DNA of 64,000 nt from BRHc4a sp049323755. Lineage in GTDB: Bacteria > Bacillota > Desulfotomaculia > Desulfotomaculales > Desulfocucumaceae. The stretch spans positions 124,001-188,000 of the forward strand of contig JBMOPE010000026.1 in the NCBI GenBank assembly GCA_049323755.1. Reading direction: 5' to 3'. Every line of letters starts with the position of its first letter. The first letter of the stretch is position 1. The position numbers were made by a program, and so were the translations under genes. Positions 7,971-16,080 of this stretch are shown in pieces. Under the pieces are notes generated by a model. It worked only from the letters and a program-made list of their open reading frames with translations, had not been told where the DNA came from and did not search any database.

Positions 7971-9674
7971 ATGGTTCTTAACCTTTTTATAAAAGACTTT
8001 GGAATTATTGAAAAGACAGATATAGATATGGGTACGGGCTTAAATGTTTTAACCGGGGAAACCGGTTCTGGAAAGTCTATAATAATTGCTGCACTGGAAG
8101 TAGTTTCAGGAGGAAGAGCATTATCCGAATATATAAGGTCAGGATCTGAGAGGTCAATATTACAGCTGACCGCTGATATAGCCGGCAACTCAAAAATAAA
8201 AGGTTTATTATCTGATAAAGGTATTTCGGAAGATGATAATGGAATTATTGTTTTAACAAGAGAAATAAATATAAGCGGCCGCAGTGTGTGCCGAATAAAT
8301 GGACAGGTTACAACCTTAAATATATATAAAGAGTTTGGACAATATATCATCGATATTCAGGGGCAGCATGAACAGCAATTTTTATTTGTCCCGGAAAGGC
8401 AGCAGTATTTACTTGATGCTTACGGAGGGAATGATCTTTCCAGAATTTCCGATGAATTAATAAAACTATACAGGGAGCACCGTGAAAAAAAACTATTGCT
8501 TAATGTAATAAAAGAAAAGTACAGAGATTGGGCAAGAAGAAAAGATACTATTAATTATCAGGTCGATGAGATAGACGAAATATTCCCTATTGCAGGTGAA
8601 GATGATGAGCTGCAGATGGAGAGAAGAAAGCTGGTAAACATAGAAAAGCTTTCATCTTTGGTTAATGAAAGTTATAAAAGTCTGCAGGGCGGAGGTTTGT
8701 CCCCATCCCTGACAGATTTGGCCGCATTACTGCTAAAAAACCTGGAGAAGGCTTCGGAATTGGACTCAGCCCTGGAGCCCGTAAAGGATATTACCGCATC
8801 AGGCTTATACCAGATAGAAGAAGCCTGCAGAGAGCTGGCAGCCTATATAGACAATCTTGAATTTTATCCATCAAGGCTTGAATATATTGAAGAAAGGCTG
8901 GAGAAGATTGAACGGCTTAAGAAGAAATACGGAAACACTATAGAAGAAGTACTGAGCTATAAAGACAGTATTATTCATGAAAGAGATGAATTTGACCAGG
9001 GTGACATTAAGGCAGAAATTCTGAGCGAAGAATTGTGCGAACTGGACAAAAAGCTTTCCGCGGTTGGTGCCGGATTAACTGAAGAAAGAAAAAAAGCTTC
9101 TCATAAATTGGAAATTAACATAACAAAACAGCTTGAAGACCTTGATATGCCAGGTGCTCAATTTGCAATCAAGTTTACAGAGCTCGACGAAATAGGAGAG
9201 AATGGAAAAGAAAAAATTGAATTTTATATTTCCGTGAACGCGGGTGAACCGTTGAAACCTATGTCCAAAGTAGCCTCAGGAGGAGAAATCTCCAGGATTC
9301 TTCTGGCTATAAAAGGAGTATTGGCGGCATTAGAAGATATTCCTACATTGGTATTTGATGAGATTGATACAGGTATAGGAGGAAGAACCATAAGATCGGT
9401 GGCTTTCAAGTTATGTGCTTTATCATTAAAAAGACAGGTTATATGTGTTACCCATTCACCAATAGTAGCCAGTATGGCAGATAATCACCTGGCTATAGAA
9501 AAAACAGGTGCTGGAGGAAGAACGGTAACAAAAGTTTTAAGGCTTATTAATAAAAAAGAAAAAGTGGAAGAAATTGCACGTATGCTTGGGGGAGACAGTG
9601 AGGCCGCCGTAATCCATGCCAGGCAAATGCTCGAAGAAACTGCCGCCATAAAAAAACAGTATTTTAATCGATGA
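7971..9674 (+). CDS. recN: DNA repair protein RecN
   Basis: A 567-residue SMC-like ATPase acting early in double-strand-break repair. The Walker A region is GLNVLTGETGSGKSII, the signature is ASGGEISRILLAIK and the Walker B is TLVFDEIDTGIGG. The middle (residues about 160-370) is rich in charged heptads and forms the coiled-coil arms. ATG 7971 lies two bases after argR. The stop codon is inside the stem of a strong terminator, so the operon that begins upstream of xseB ends here. Confidence 0.96.
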   Translation: MVLNLFIKDFGIIEKTDIDMGTGLNVLTGETGSGKSIIIAALEVVSGGRALSEYIRSGSERSILQLTADIAGNSKIKGLLSDKGISEDDNGIIVLTREINISGRSVCRINGQVTTLNIYKEFGQYIIDIQGQHEQQFLFVPERQQYLLDAYGGNDLSRISDELIKLYREHREKKLLLNVIKEKYRDWARRKDTINYQVDEIDEIFPIAGEDDELQMERRKLVNIEKLSSLVNESYKSLQGGGLSPSLTDLAALLLKNLEKASELDSALEPVKDITASGLYQIEEACRELAAYIDNLEFYPSRLEYIEERLEKIERLKKKYGNTIEEVLSYKDSIIHERDEFDQGDIKAEILSEELCELDKKLSAVGAGLTEERKKASHKLEINITKQLEDLDMPGAQFAIKFTELDEIGENGKEKIEFYISVNAGEPLKPMSKVASGGEISRILLAIKGVLAALEDIPTLVFDEIDTGIGGRTIRSVAFKLCALSLKRQVICVTHSPIVASMADNHLAIEKTGAGGRTVTKVLRLINKKEKVEEIARMLGGDSEAAVIHARQMLEETAAIKKQYFNR

Positions 9675-9697
9675 GAAAGCTCATCGATTTTTTATTT
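9666..9697 (+). terminator. Rho-independent terminator after recN
   Basis: Ten-base perfect arms AATCGATGAG (9666-9675) and CTCATCGATT (9680-9689) enclose an AAAG loop and are followed by a T-rich run. The recN stop codon lies in the left arm. Confidence 0.88.
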
Positions 9698-9767
9698 TTG
9701 AAATTATTACATAAATAAAATTCATCATTAAAACATTGAACTTGGAAAAGTAATGAATATTTACACA

Positions 9768-9797
9768 GAATAAATCGTTTCTTATTTGGTAATCTTA
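9768..9797 (+). promoter_or_regulatory. Possible SigF/SigG promoter for spoIVB
   Basis: GAATA at 9768-9772 is followed by 15 bases and GGTAATCTTA (9788-9797). This fits the forespore consensus (GnATR, then GGnnAnAnTR or AtnnTA) at most positions. spoIVB of Bacillus is transcribed by SigF and SigG. The site is 68 bases before the start codon. It was matched by eye only. Confidence 0.45.
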
Positions 9798-9864
9798 AAG
9801 TTATAATTAAATATTATTATGTTTCTTTAAAAATTGTGGAGGTGATAGAAAAGGAGGTGTTTCG

Positions 9865-11151
9865 TTGGAAAAACCCAACCCATATACGATACCGACATAC
9901 ACTTTTTTGTTTTCTTGCTTTTTAATCCTATGTGGGCTGGCATATTTCAAAACAATCCTTTCATTTGTTGGTGAATTAAATGTTAATGCGGGTGATCCAG
10001 TAAGAATCACAATGTTTAATAATAAGACTATGGACCACTTTACCCTTGATATATTAGATGAAAAAGGCAATAAAATTTACGAATCGAAAAATTCTCCACA
10101 GGGAAAGTTCTATGTTCAGCTAAAAGCACTGGGTATTCTTCCTATGCACAGAATTGCGGTAAATGTTGTAGCACCGGTTAAGCTGATTCCCGGTGGACAA
10201 TCATTAGGAATTATGATGCATTCAAAAGGGGTTATGGTAGTAGGTATGTCAGATATTGTTGACAAAACCGGAAACAGGGTAAACCCCGCTGAAGAAGCAG
10301 GCATAAAAATTGGTGACCTGATATTGTCAGTCAATGGCAAGAAAATAGTAAATGAGTTTCAGTTAAAGAATGAATTATCCTTAAATGGTTATAATGAGAA
10401 AATTACACTGGAATTAAAAAGAGGGCAAAGAGTAATAAAACTAAAAGTAAAGGCCGCAATCTGCAGTGAAACAAATCGCCCCAGAATTGGTTTGTTTGTA
10501 AGAGATACCGCATCCGGCGTTGGAACACTTAGCTTTTATCATCCTGAAACAGGAACATATGGTGCACTGGGACATATTATTTCAGATATAGACACAGCTA
10601 AGGGCATAGATTTAAGCGATGGAAAAATAGCAGAGGCACATATTAGGGCAATACACAGGGGAAGAAAGGGGAACCCTGGAGAAAAAATAGGGATGATTGT
10701 GGAAGACGGCAGCATAACAGGAACTATAGAAAGAAATACCAAATACGGCATTTTTGGTAAAATTGATACCCTCCCTGAGAACCCATTCTTTAAAGATTCT
10801 ATCCCTGTAGCTATGAGTCATGAAATTACAAAAGGTCCTGCAGAAGTGTATACTGTAATAGAAGGCACTACTATTAATAAATATAAAATTGAGATTCAGG
10901 AAGTATTCTACCCCTGGAACAGCAGTGGAAAAGGTATGATAATAAAAGTAACGGATCCGGAACTTATTGCAAGTAGCGGGGGTATAATCCAGGGGATGAG
11001 CGGGAGTCCAATTATACAAAATGGAAAAATTGCCGGGGTAGTTACACATGTTTTTATAAACGACCCTCAAAGGGGCTATGGAATTCCAGTAGAATGGATG
11101 TTAAAAGAAATTGGAATTCTAAATGACAAATCTCAACAAAAAGCATCATAA
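9865..11151 (+). CDS. spoIVB: SpoIVB signalling serine peptidase
   Basis: A 428-residue forespore protein that crosses into the intermembrane space and starts proSigK processing by cleaving SpoIVFA. Residues about 12-31 form a membrane anchor, followed by a PDZ domain (EEAGIKIGDLILSVNGKKI) and an S55 peptidase domain. The catalytic Ser is in QGMSGSPIIQNGK and the His is in YGALGHIISD. The start is TTG 9865, after AAGGAGGTG at 9851-9859. It is flanked by terminators on both sides, so it is probably monocistronic. The length matches Bacillus SpoIVB. Confidence 0.95.
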   Translation: MEKPNPYTIPTYTFLFSCFLILCGLAYFKTILSFVGELNVNAGDPVRITMFNNKTMDHFTLDILDEKGNKIYESKNSPQGKFYVQLKALGILPMHRIAVNVVAPVKLIPGGQSLGIMMHSKGVMVVGMSDIVDKTGNRVNPAEEAGIKIGDLILSVNGKKIVNEFQLKNELSLNGYNEKITLELKRGQRVIKLKVKAAICSETNRPRIGLFVRDTASGVGTLSFYHPETGTYGALGHIISDIDTAKGIDLSDGKIAEAHIRAIHRGRKGNPGEKIGMIVEDGSITGTIERNTKYGIFGKIDTLPENPFFKDSIPVAMSHEITKGPAEVYTVIEGTTINKYKIEIQEVFYPWNSSGKGMIIKVTDPELIASSGGIIQGMSGSPIIQNGKIAGVVTHVFINDPQRGYGIPVEWMLKEIGILNDKSQQKAS

Positions 11152-11152
11152 T

Positions 11153-11179
11153 ATGAGGGCATTGTTCCTCATTTTTTTA
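11153..11179 (+). terminator. Terminator after spoIVB
   Basis: ATGAGG (11153-11158) pairs with CCTCAT (11167-11172) and is followed by TTTTTTAT. The stem is short but well placed, just past the stop codon. Confidence 0.65.
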
Positions 11180-11321
11180 TATCTAAATTAAAACATTTGA
11201 ACGCTGTTCATAAAAAAGTTAATCAAAAATCTTTGTATTATAAAAATATAGAAAGTATAGATTAAGATAAAAATACCGTAAAAAAACAAATAATTAGTCA
11301 TAACTTGATCCAAAAAACATT

Positions 11322-11348
11322 GAAGGAAATCTTTGGTGACCGTCGAAT
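11322..11348 (+). promoter_or_regulatory. SigH promoter of spo0A with overlapping 0A-box-like site
   Basis: GAAGGAAAT (11322-11330), 11 bases, then GTCGAAT (11342-11348). Both halves fit the SigH consensus RnAGGAwWW-N11/12-RnnGAAT without mismatch. CGTCGAA at 11341-11347 is one base from the Spo0A box TGTCGAA and overlaps the -10. The site is 61 bases upstream of the spo0A ATG. This matches the Bacillus Ps promoter, which is SigH-dependent and Spo0A-controlled. Confidence 0.75.
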
Positions 11349-11409
11349 GTAATACTTGTAATTATAAAATAAAATTAGAAAAAGAATATATTTAGGAGGC
11401 GGGAATAAA

Positions 11410-12180
11410 ATGATGCGTAAGGCTATTAAAATTGTCATTGCTGATGATAACAGGGAGTTTTGTGAATTATTGAAGGAATTTATTAGCCAACAGGAGGATT
11501 TAATGTTGGTGGGCATCGCCAATAATGGAATAGAAGCGTTAGAAATGATCGAGAAACATAGCCCTGACATTATAGTTTTGGATATTATAATGCCTCATCT
11601 TGACGGTATTGGAGTGCTTGAAAAACTAGCCACCGGGTACATTGCAAACAGGCCCAGGGTGATAATGCTGACTGCCTTTGGTCAGGAGACTGTAACACAA
11701 AGGGCGGTTGAATTGGGTGCTGACTATTACATATTAAAGCCTTTTGATTTTTCTGTACTAGCCTCGAGAATAAGACAGTTATCCGAGGGGATTAATCCCA
11801 GTCAGTACATTTCTGCTGTTAAACCAAAGAACCTTGATGTTGCTGTAACCAATATAATTCATGAAATGGGAGTTCCTGCTCATATAAAAGGTTACCATTA
11901 TCTAAGAGATGCAATTCTAATGGTTATAAATGAAATTAACCTTCTGGGTGCGGTTACAAAGGAACTTTATCCAATGATTGCTCAGAAATACCAGACAACT
12001 CCCAGCAGGGTAGAGAGGGCAATAAGACATGCTATTGAGCTGGCCTGGGACCGTGGTAATGTTGAAATGATGACAAAATTCTTCGGCTACACCATTAACC
12101 TGGAACGTGGGAAGCCCACCAACTCGGAATTTATAGCAATGGTGGCAGACAAGCTCCGGATAGAAACAAAAGTTAGCTAA
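11410..12180 (+). CDS. spo0A: Sporulation master regulator Spo0A
   Basis: A 256-residue response regulator. The receiver domain (residues about 5-125) has the acidic pair in VIADDNREF, the phosphoacceptor in DIIVLDIIMPHLDG and the Lys in YILKPFDF. The C-terminal Spo0A DNA-binding domain contains TPSRVERAIRHAIELAWDRG, which holds the recognition helix. The start is ATG 11410 (or the next ATG, 11413) behind AGGAGGCGGG. It has its own SigH-type promoter and its own terminator. All phosphorylation residues are present. Confidence 0.97.
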   Translation: MMRKAIKIVIADDNREFCELLKEFISQQEDLMLVGIANNGIEALEMIEKHSPDIIVLDIIMPHLDGIGVLEKLATGYIANRPRVIMLTAFGQETVTQRAVELGADYYILKPFDFSVLASRIRQLSEGINPSQYISAVKPKNLDVAVTNIIHEMGVPAHIKGYHYLRDAILMVINEINLLGAVTKELYPMIAQKYQTTPSRVERAIRHAIELAWDRGNVEMMTKFFGYTINLERGKPTNSEFIAMVADKLRIETKVS

Positions 12181-12205
12181 ACATTTAACAAAAGAAATCA
12201 TTTAT

Positions 12206-12241
12206 AAACACCGAAAATAATCGGTGTTTTTTATTTTTTAT
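12206..12241 (+). terminator. Terminator after spo0A
   Basis: AAACACCGA (12206-12214) pairs perfectly with TCGGTGTTT (12221-12229) and is followed by a long T-rich tail. Confidence 0.88.
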
Positions 12242-12296
12242 TTTTTCAGGACTTGGAATATTTTGACTAGCTTTTTTAAAAAATAATACTGAAAAA

Positions 12297-13436
12297 TTGT
12301 TTGGAGTGTTAAAAATCAATATAAAAGGAACTGCAAAGGTTGACCATATTACCAAAAATCTAGTAAAACGTCTTAACCCGGGCGATATTGCTGTTATAGA
12401 TCATGCAGAGCTGGATGACGTGGCAGCACATTCTCTTGTCGAAGCCAGGGTAAGAGCTGTAATTAACGCTATGCCTTCACTTAGCTTTCGGTATCCCAAT
12501 ATGGGACCGCTCACTATAGTTTCCTCCGGCATAACCCTGGTAGACAATGCCGGTAATGATCTAATGAAACAAATCTCTGATGGTCAGGCGATAGAGATAA
12601 CCGGGGGAAGGATAATTTCTAATGGGAGGATTATAGGAGAGGGGAAAATACTTTCCAGAAAAGACATAATAAAGGGCATGGACGGGCTAAAACAAAATAT
12701 GCGGGAACTATTATGCGATTTTGTTTCCAATACCCTTGACCATGCCAGAAATGAACTTGGGCTAATTACCGGGGATTACAATATACCCGAAGTTGAAACC
12801 AATATAAAGGGGCGGCACGTGCTTATAGTTGTTAGGGGTCACAGCTACAAGGAAGACCTCGACGCAGTAAAACCCTATATAGAAGAAATGAAGCCTCTCC
12901 TTATGGCAGTGGACGGTGGCGCAGATGCACTTCTGGAGCTTGGTCATAATCCGGATTTAATTGTTGGCGATATGGACAGCGTTTCAGACAGGGCGCTCTG
13001 CAGTGGCTCAGAGCTTGTGGCTCACGCATATAAAAACGGCGCTTCACCAGGTCTGGAGAGGATCAAAAAATTAGGCCTTGCTGCAAAGGTATTTGCCGCA
13101 CCGGGCACAAGTGAAGATATAGCCCTTTTGCTGGCCTATGAAAAAGGTGCCGACTTAATAGTTATGCTTGGCTCACATTCAAATATAATAGACTTCCTGG
13201 AAAAAGGAAGAAGGGGTATGGCAAGCACATTTCTTGTAAGAATGATGGTTGGACCAAAGCTGGTTGATGCTAAAGGAGTAAGCAAGCTTTATAAAAATCG
13301 AATAAAAGCAAAGCACATTCTGCAGCTTTTGCTGGCGGCAATGCTTCCTGCAGCTCTGGTAATGTTCTTCTCTCCCATCATGAAAGAAATATTAAAGCTA
13401 TTGTACCTGCAGTTTAAAATAATTTTGGGGATATAG
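12297..13436 (+). CDS. SteA-like protein with thiamine-pyrophosphokinase-like domain and C-terminal membrane helix
   Basis: A 379-residue protein resembling SteA, described in Corynebacterium as a cytokinetic-ring protein. The N-terminal half is an unassigned domain (RLNPGDIAVIDHAELDD). Residues about 170-300 resemble a thiamine pyrophosphokinase catalytic fold with MAVDGGADALLELGH and the GDMDS motif. A hydrophobic helix lies near residues 343-363, so the enzyme-like part faces the cytoplasm. The start is uncertain: TTG 12297 has no good SD and GTG 12306 is an alternative. It begins a four-gene cluster with a SteB-like protein and two glycosyltransferases. Confidence 0.75.
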   Translation: MFGVLKINIKGTAKVDHITKNLVKRLNPGDIAVIDHAELDDVAAHSLVEARVRAVINAMPSLSFRYPNMGPLTIVSSGITLVDNAGNDLMKQISDGQAIEITGGRIISNGRIIGEGKILSRKDIIKGMDGLKQNMRELLCDFVSNTLDHARNELGLITGDYNIPEVETNIKGRHVLIVVRGHSYKEDLDAVKPYIEEMKPLLMAVDGGADALLELGHNPDLIVGDMDSVSDRALCSGSELVAHAYKNGASPGLERIKKLGLAAKVFAAPGTSEDIALLLAYEKGADLIVMLGSHSNIIDFLEKGRRGMASTFLVRMMVGPKLVDAKGVSKLYKNRIKAKHILQLLLAAMLPAALVMFFSPIMKEILKLLYLQFKIILGI

Positions 13437-13471
13437 TAAAAGAATGAGCTATTCTTAGGATGTGAAATCAT

Positions 13472-14356
13472 TTGTATTTGAATCTTAAATATCATATTGC
13501 TTCCCTGGTGGCGGTATTTCTTGCCATGGGTCTGGGAATCTTAATCGGAAGTGCTTTGCCCGGTGATGATGTGCTGGCGGTTCACCAGCAGCAATTAGCC
13601 GGAAAACTTGAAGCAAAGATGTATACGCTAAGCCAAAAAAATAATTCTCTCCAATCAAAAGTAAATCTATTAGAAACAGAAAATAATATAAAATCACAAT
13701 TTGAAAATCAGGTGCTTCCCGCTCTTGTATTTCAAAAACTAAAGGGGCGAAGCATATCTATTATAGCTACATCTGGAAATGACATGACTGAGGGGCTGTT
13801 AAAAACCTTAACACTGGCCGGTGCGGAAGTAAAATCTATTAATTTACTAAATTTCAGTGCTGTCAGGGACGAGGATGAATTGCTCAAAATACTAAATTGG
13901 CCCAGTGAAGACAAAACTAAAATAATTGAAAAGCTATCCCACGAGGTGTCAAAGAGTATTGTTGAAGGACACACTGAGAATATTAAAAAATTGGAAGACG
14001 AAAACATTGTAAAGGTGAACGGCTATTACGGAGTATATCTAAGTGATGTGATACTTTTAGGGGGAAGCCATGAAAAGGGTAATCAAAAAGCAAGAAAGAT
14101 AGACTCCAGCATAGCAAAATATTTTAAAGAAAGAGGTATCAATGTGTATGGAATTGAGGAAAGTGGAGTATTTTATTCCTACATGAATGAATATCAGAAA
14201 ATGGGACTAACCACTGTCGACAACATTGACACAATAGCGGGACAGGTCGCTCTGGTATATGCAATTTCAGGAAAACCAGGACATTATGGTATTAAGCCTA
14301 CCGCAAAAAGACTGCTGCCAGTTATGGATTATGGAGTTGAGGTCATTGTCAGATAA
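13472..14356 (+). CDS. SteB/MctB-like membrane protein
   Basis: A 294-residue protein of the DUF3186 family, which includes mycobacterial MctB and corynebacterial SteB. One N-terminal helix (residues about 8-27, LVAVFLAMGLGILIGSAL) is followed by a coiled coil (about 40-75) and an alpha/beta domain predicted outside the membrane. The copper-transport name comes from the mycobacterial member and may not apply here. The start is TTG 13472. Pairing with SteA is conserved in actinobacteria, where both act in cell division and envelope assembly. It overlaps the glycosyltransferase gene by 26 bases. Confidence 0.75.
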   Translation: MYLNLKYHIASLVAVFLAMGLGILIGSALPGDDVLAVHQQQLAGKLEAKMYTLSQKNNSLQSKVNLLETENNIKSQFENQVLPALVFQKLKGRSISIIATSGNDMTEGLLKTLTLAGAEVKSINLLNFSAVRDEDELLKILNWPSEDKTKIIEKLSHEVSKSIVEGHTENIKKLEDENIVKVNGYYGVYLSDVILLGGSHEKGNQKARKIDSSIAKYFKERGINVYGIEESGVFYSYMNEYQKMGLTTVDNIDTIAGQVALVYAISGKPGHYGIKPTAKRLLPVMDYGVEVIVR

Positions 14357-15035
14357 CCCTGTTTCAATAATAATACCCGCTTACAACGAGGAAAATTATA
14401 TTGGCGACACCATAAGTTATGCATTCAAAATTCCAGGGGTTGAACAAATACTTGTTATTGATGACGGGTCCTCGGATAATACACCTGAAATTGCGGTAAA
14501 CAGCGGTGCCCAGGTTATTCTTACCGGTAAAAATAGGGGTAAGGGCGAAGCTATAAACACCGGTGCCCGGTACATAGAAGGTAATGTTGTTTTAATACTT
14601 GACGCTGACATCGGAAAAAGTGCCGCGGAAGCAGAAAATCTTGTTTTACCTGTTATAAAAGGCGAAGCGGATATGACTGTGGCAATATTTCCTGAAGCAA
14701 ATAAAAAAAATGGCTTTGGACTTGTAAAAGGGCTGGCAAGGAAGGGGATTCAATATTTTACCGGTCATCCTGTAATGTCTCCTCTTTCCGGCCAAAGAGC
14801 GATGTCTGTAAAATTGTTTAAAAACCTTGTACCCCTGGCCAGTGGCTATGGGGTTGAGGTAGATCTGACCATAAGGGCATTAAGTAGCGGGTATAGGATT
14901 ATAGAAATTCCGGTTATTATGTCTCACAGGGAAACAGGCCGCGATCTTAAAGGAATAATCCACCGTGGAAAACAGTTTATCCATGTGGCAAGGACATTGG
15001 CTGAACTTAAACTGATGGGGTATGGCAGTGCTTAA
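14331..15035 (+). CDS. Family 2 glycosyltransferase
   Basis: A cytoplasmic GT-A fold sugar transferase using a nucleotide sugar. VSIIIPAYNEENYIGDTI and VIDDGSSDNT form the nucleotide-binding start, and LILDADIGK holds the metal-binding DxD-type motif. The sequence resembles the DPM/undecaprenyl-glucosyl group, but there is no membrane segment. ATG 14331 gives 234 residues; TTG 14346, behind GAGG, is an alternative. The long upstream frame is inside the SteB-like gene. It overlaps the following GT4 gene by 14 bases, so the pair is coupled. Confidence 0.82.
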   Translation: MELRSLSDNPVSIIIPAYNEENYIGDTISYAFKIPGVEQILVIDDGSSDNTPEIAVNSGAQVILTGKNRGKGEAINTGARYIEGNVVLILDADIGKSAAEAENLVLPVIKGEADMTVAIFPEANKKNGFGLVKGLARKGIQYFTGHPVMSPLSGQRAMSVKLFKNLVPLASGYGVEVDLTIRALSSGYRIIEIPVIMSHRETGRDLKGIIHRGKQFIHVARTLAELKLMGYGSA

Positions 15036-15891
15036 TTATCCTTTTGAAAATAATATAAATATGCTATTATTATTTTTTTTGGCGGGTCTGGCAGCCGGAT
15101 GGATAATTAAAGATGGGGTAATGGATATAATAGCGGGAGCCGGCTTTCAAAAACAAAACTATCAGGGAGAAAAAATACCGGTTGGCGCAGGTGTGCTTGT
15201 ACTTCTTGGAAGCATTCCTGTTTTAACATTTTCCATTTTCATATTCCCTGTTGAACTAAAGCAAAAGGCAACGGCTTTTATGTTTGCTCTTTCAATTTAT
15301 ACCTGTATGGGACTGATGGATGACTATTGGGGCAGTCCTGTATTTAGAGGAATTAAGGGACATTTGAAGAGTCTTCTGTCAGGAAAGCCCACAACCGGAT
15401 CAGTAAAAGCAATCGCCGGTGGGTTGGCGGCACTGTTTGTTGCAATTATAAGTTTTAACCCCGGAGAAAGTTTGTTTTTAATTGTGATAAACACTATTAT
15501 AATTGCTCTTTCAGTAAATTCAATCAACCTGTTGGACCTAAGACCCGGGCGGGCTGGAAAGGCATTTCTTTTTTGGGTCTTTTTAATTGCTGCGTTTTTT
15601 TATAATAAGTATGAGACGATATTTGCCGTAGTGGCGGCGGGTGTTTTTTTAGCGTATTTTCCATTGGATTTAAAGGCCCGGGCCATGATGGGCGATGCAG
15701 GGTCAAATGCATTAGGAGCGGTTCTGGGCATTACATCAGTTTGGGTATTGGACTTGAACTATAAGTTAGTTTTATTAACCATTCTTTTAATTCTACACCT
15801 AATAGCAGAAAAAGACTCTATTACAAGGTTGATTGAATCAAATAGACTGCTCAGCTATCTTGACAGGTTAGGACAAAATAAAATAAGTTAA
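15022..15891 (+). CDS. MraY/WecA-like glycosyl-1-phosphate transferase (family 4), divergent
   Basis: A 289-residue polytopic membrane protein with about nine hydrophobic helices. It keeps the polyprenyl-phosphate sugar-phosphate transferase signatures MGLMDDYWG, NSINLLDLRPGR and MMGDAGSNALGAVLG. The C-terminal His-rich loop typical of MraY/WecA is not seen; the corresponding region reads LHLIAEKDSITRLIESN. It probably starts a lipid-linked glycan together with the GT2 gene. The substrate cannot be told from the sequence. A repeat element follows immediately. Confidence 0.8.
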   Translation: MAVLNYPFENNINMLLLFFLAGLAAGWIIKDGVMDIIAGAGFQKQNYQGEKIPVGAGVLVLLGSIPVLTFSIFIFPVELKQKATAFMFALSIYTCMGLMDDYWGSPVFRGIKGHLKSLLSGKPTTGSVKAIAGGLAALFVAIISFNPGESLFLIVINTIIIALSVNSINLLDLRPGRAGKAFLFWVFLIAAFFYNKYETIFAVVAAGVFLAYFPLDLKARAMMGDAGSNALGAVLGITSVWVLDLNYKLVLLTILLILHLIAEKDSITRLIESNRLLSYLDRLGQNKIS

Positions 15892-15903
15892 AAATATATA
15901 ATA

Positions 15904-15963
15904 GTGGGGACATTCCTGCCTTAACTTAATACATTTTACTTCGGCAGGTGTGTCCCCATTCCT
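15904..15963. repeat. R2a: GGGGACA REP-like palindrome
   Basis: GTGGGGACATTCCTGCC (15904-15920) and GGCAGGTGTGTCCCC (15943-15957) form an imperfect inverted repeat. A second copy is at 19746-19804. Such GGGGACA palindromes resemble REP sequences mobilised by REP-associated tyrosine transposases, but no such transposase is in this window. Confidence 0.75.
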
Positions 15964-16075
15964 ATTTATAAACAAAGTTGTCGTAGTCAAAGGAATTCCA
16001 ATAATCGATGTAGAAAGAATGATAAGTCTGCCTGGACAAAGGGCTTTATTTTTTGTGAGTATAAATAAGCGGTGA
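15950..16075 (+). other. Possible 41-residue ORF or gene remnant
   Basis: An open frame begins at GTG 15950 inside repeat R2a and ends at 16075. It encodes KVVVVKGIPIIDVERMISL and then PGQRALFFVSINKR, which looks like real protein sequence and not random frame. No SD is visible before the GTG. It may be the tail of a gene whose front was lost when the repeat inserted. No family was recognised. Confidence 0.25.
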
Positions 16076-16080
16076 GATTA

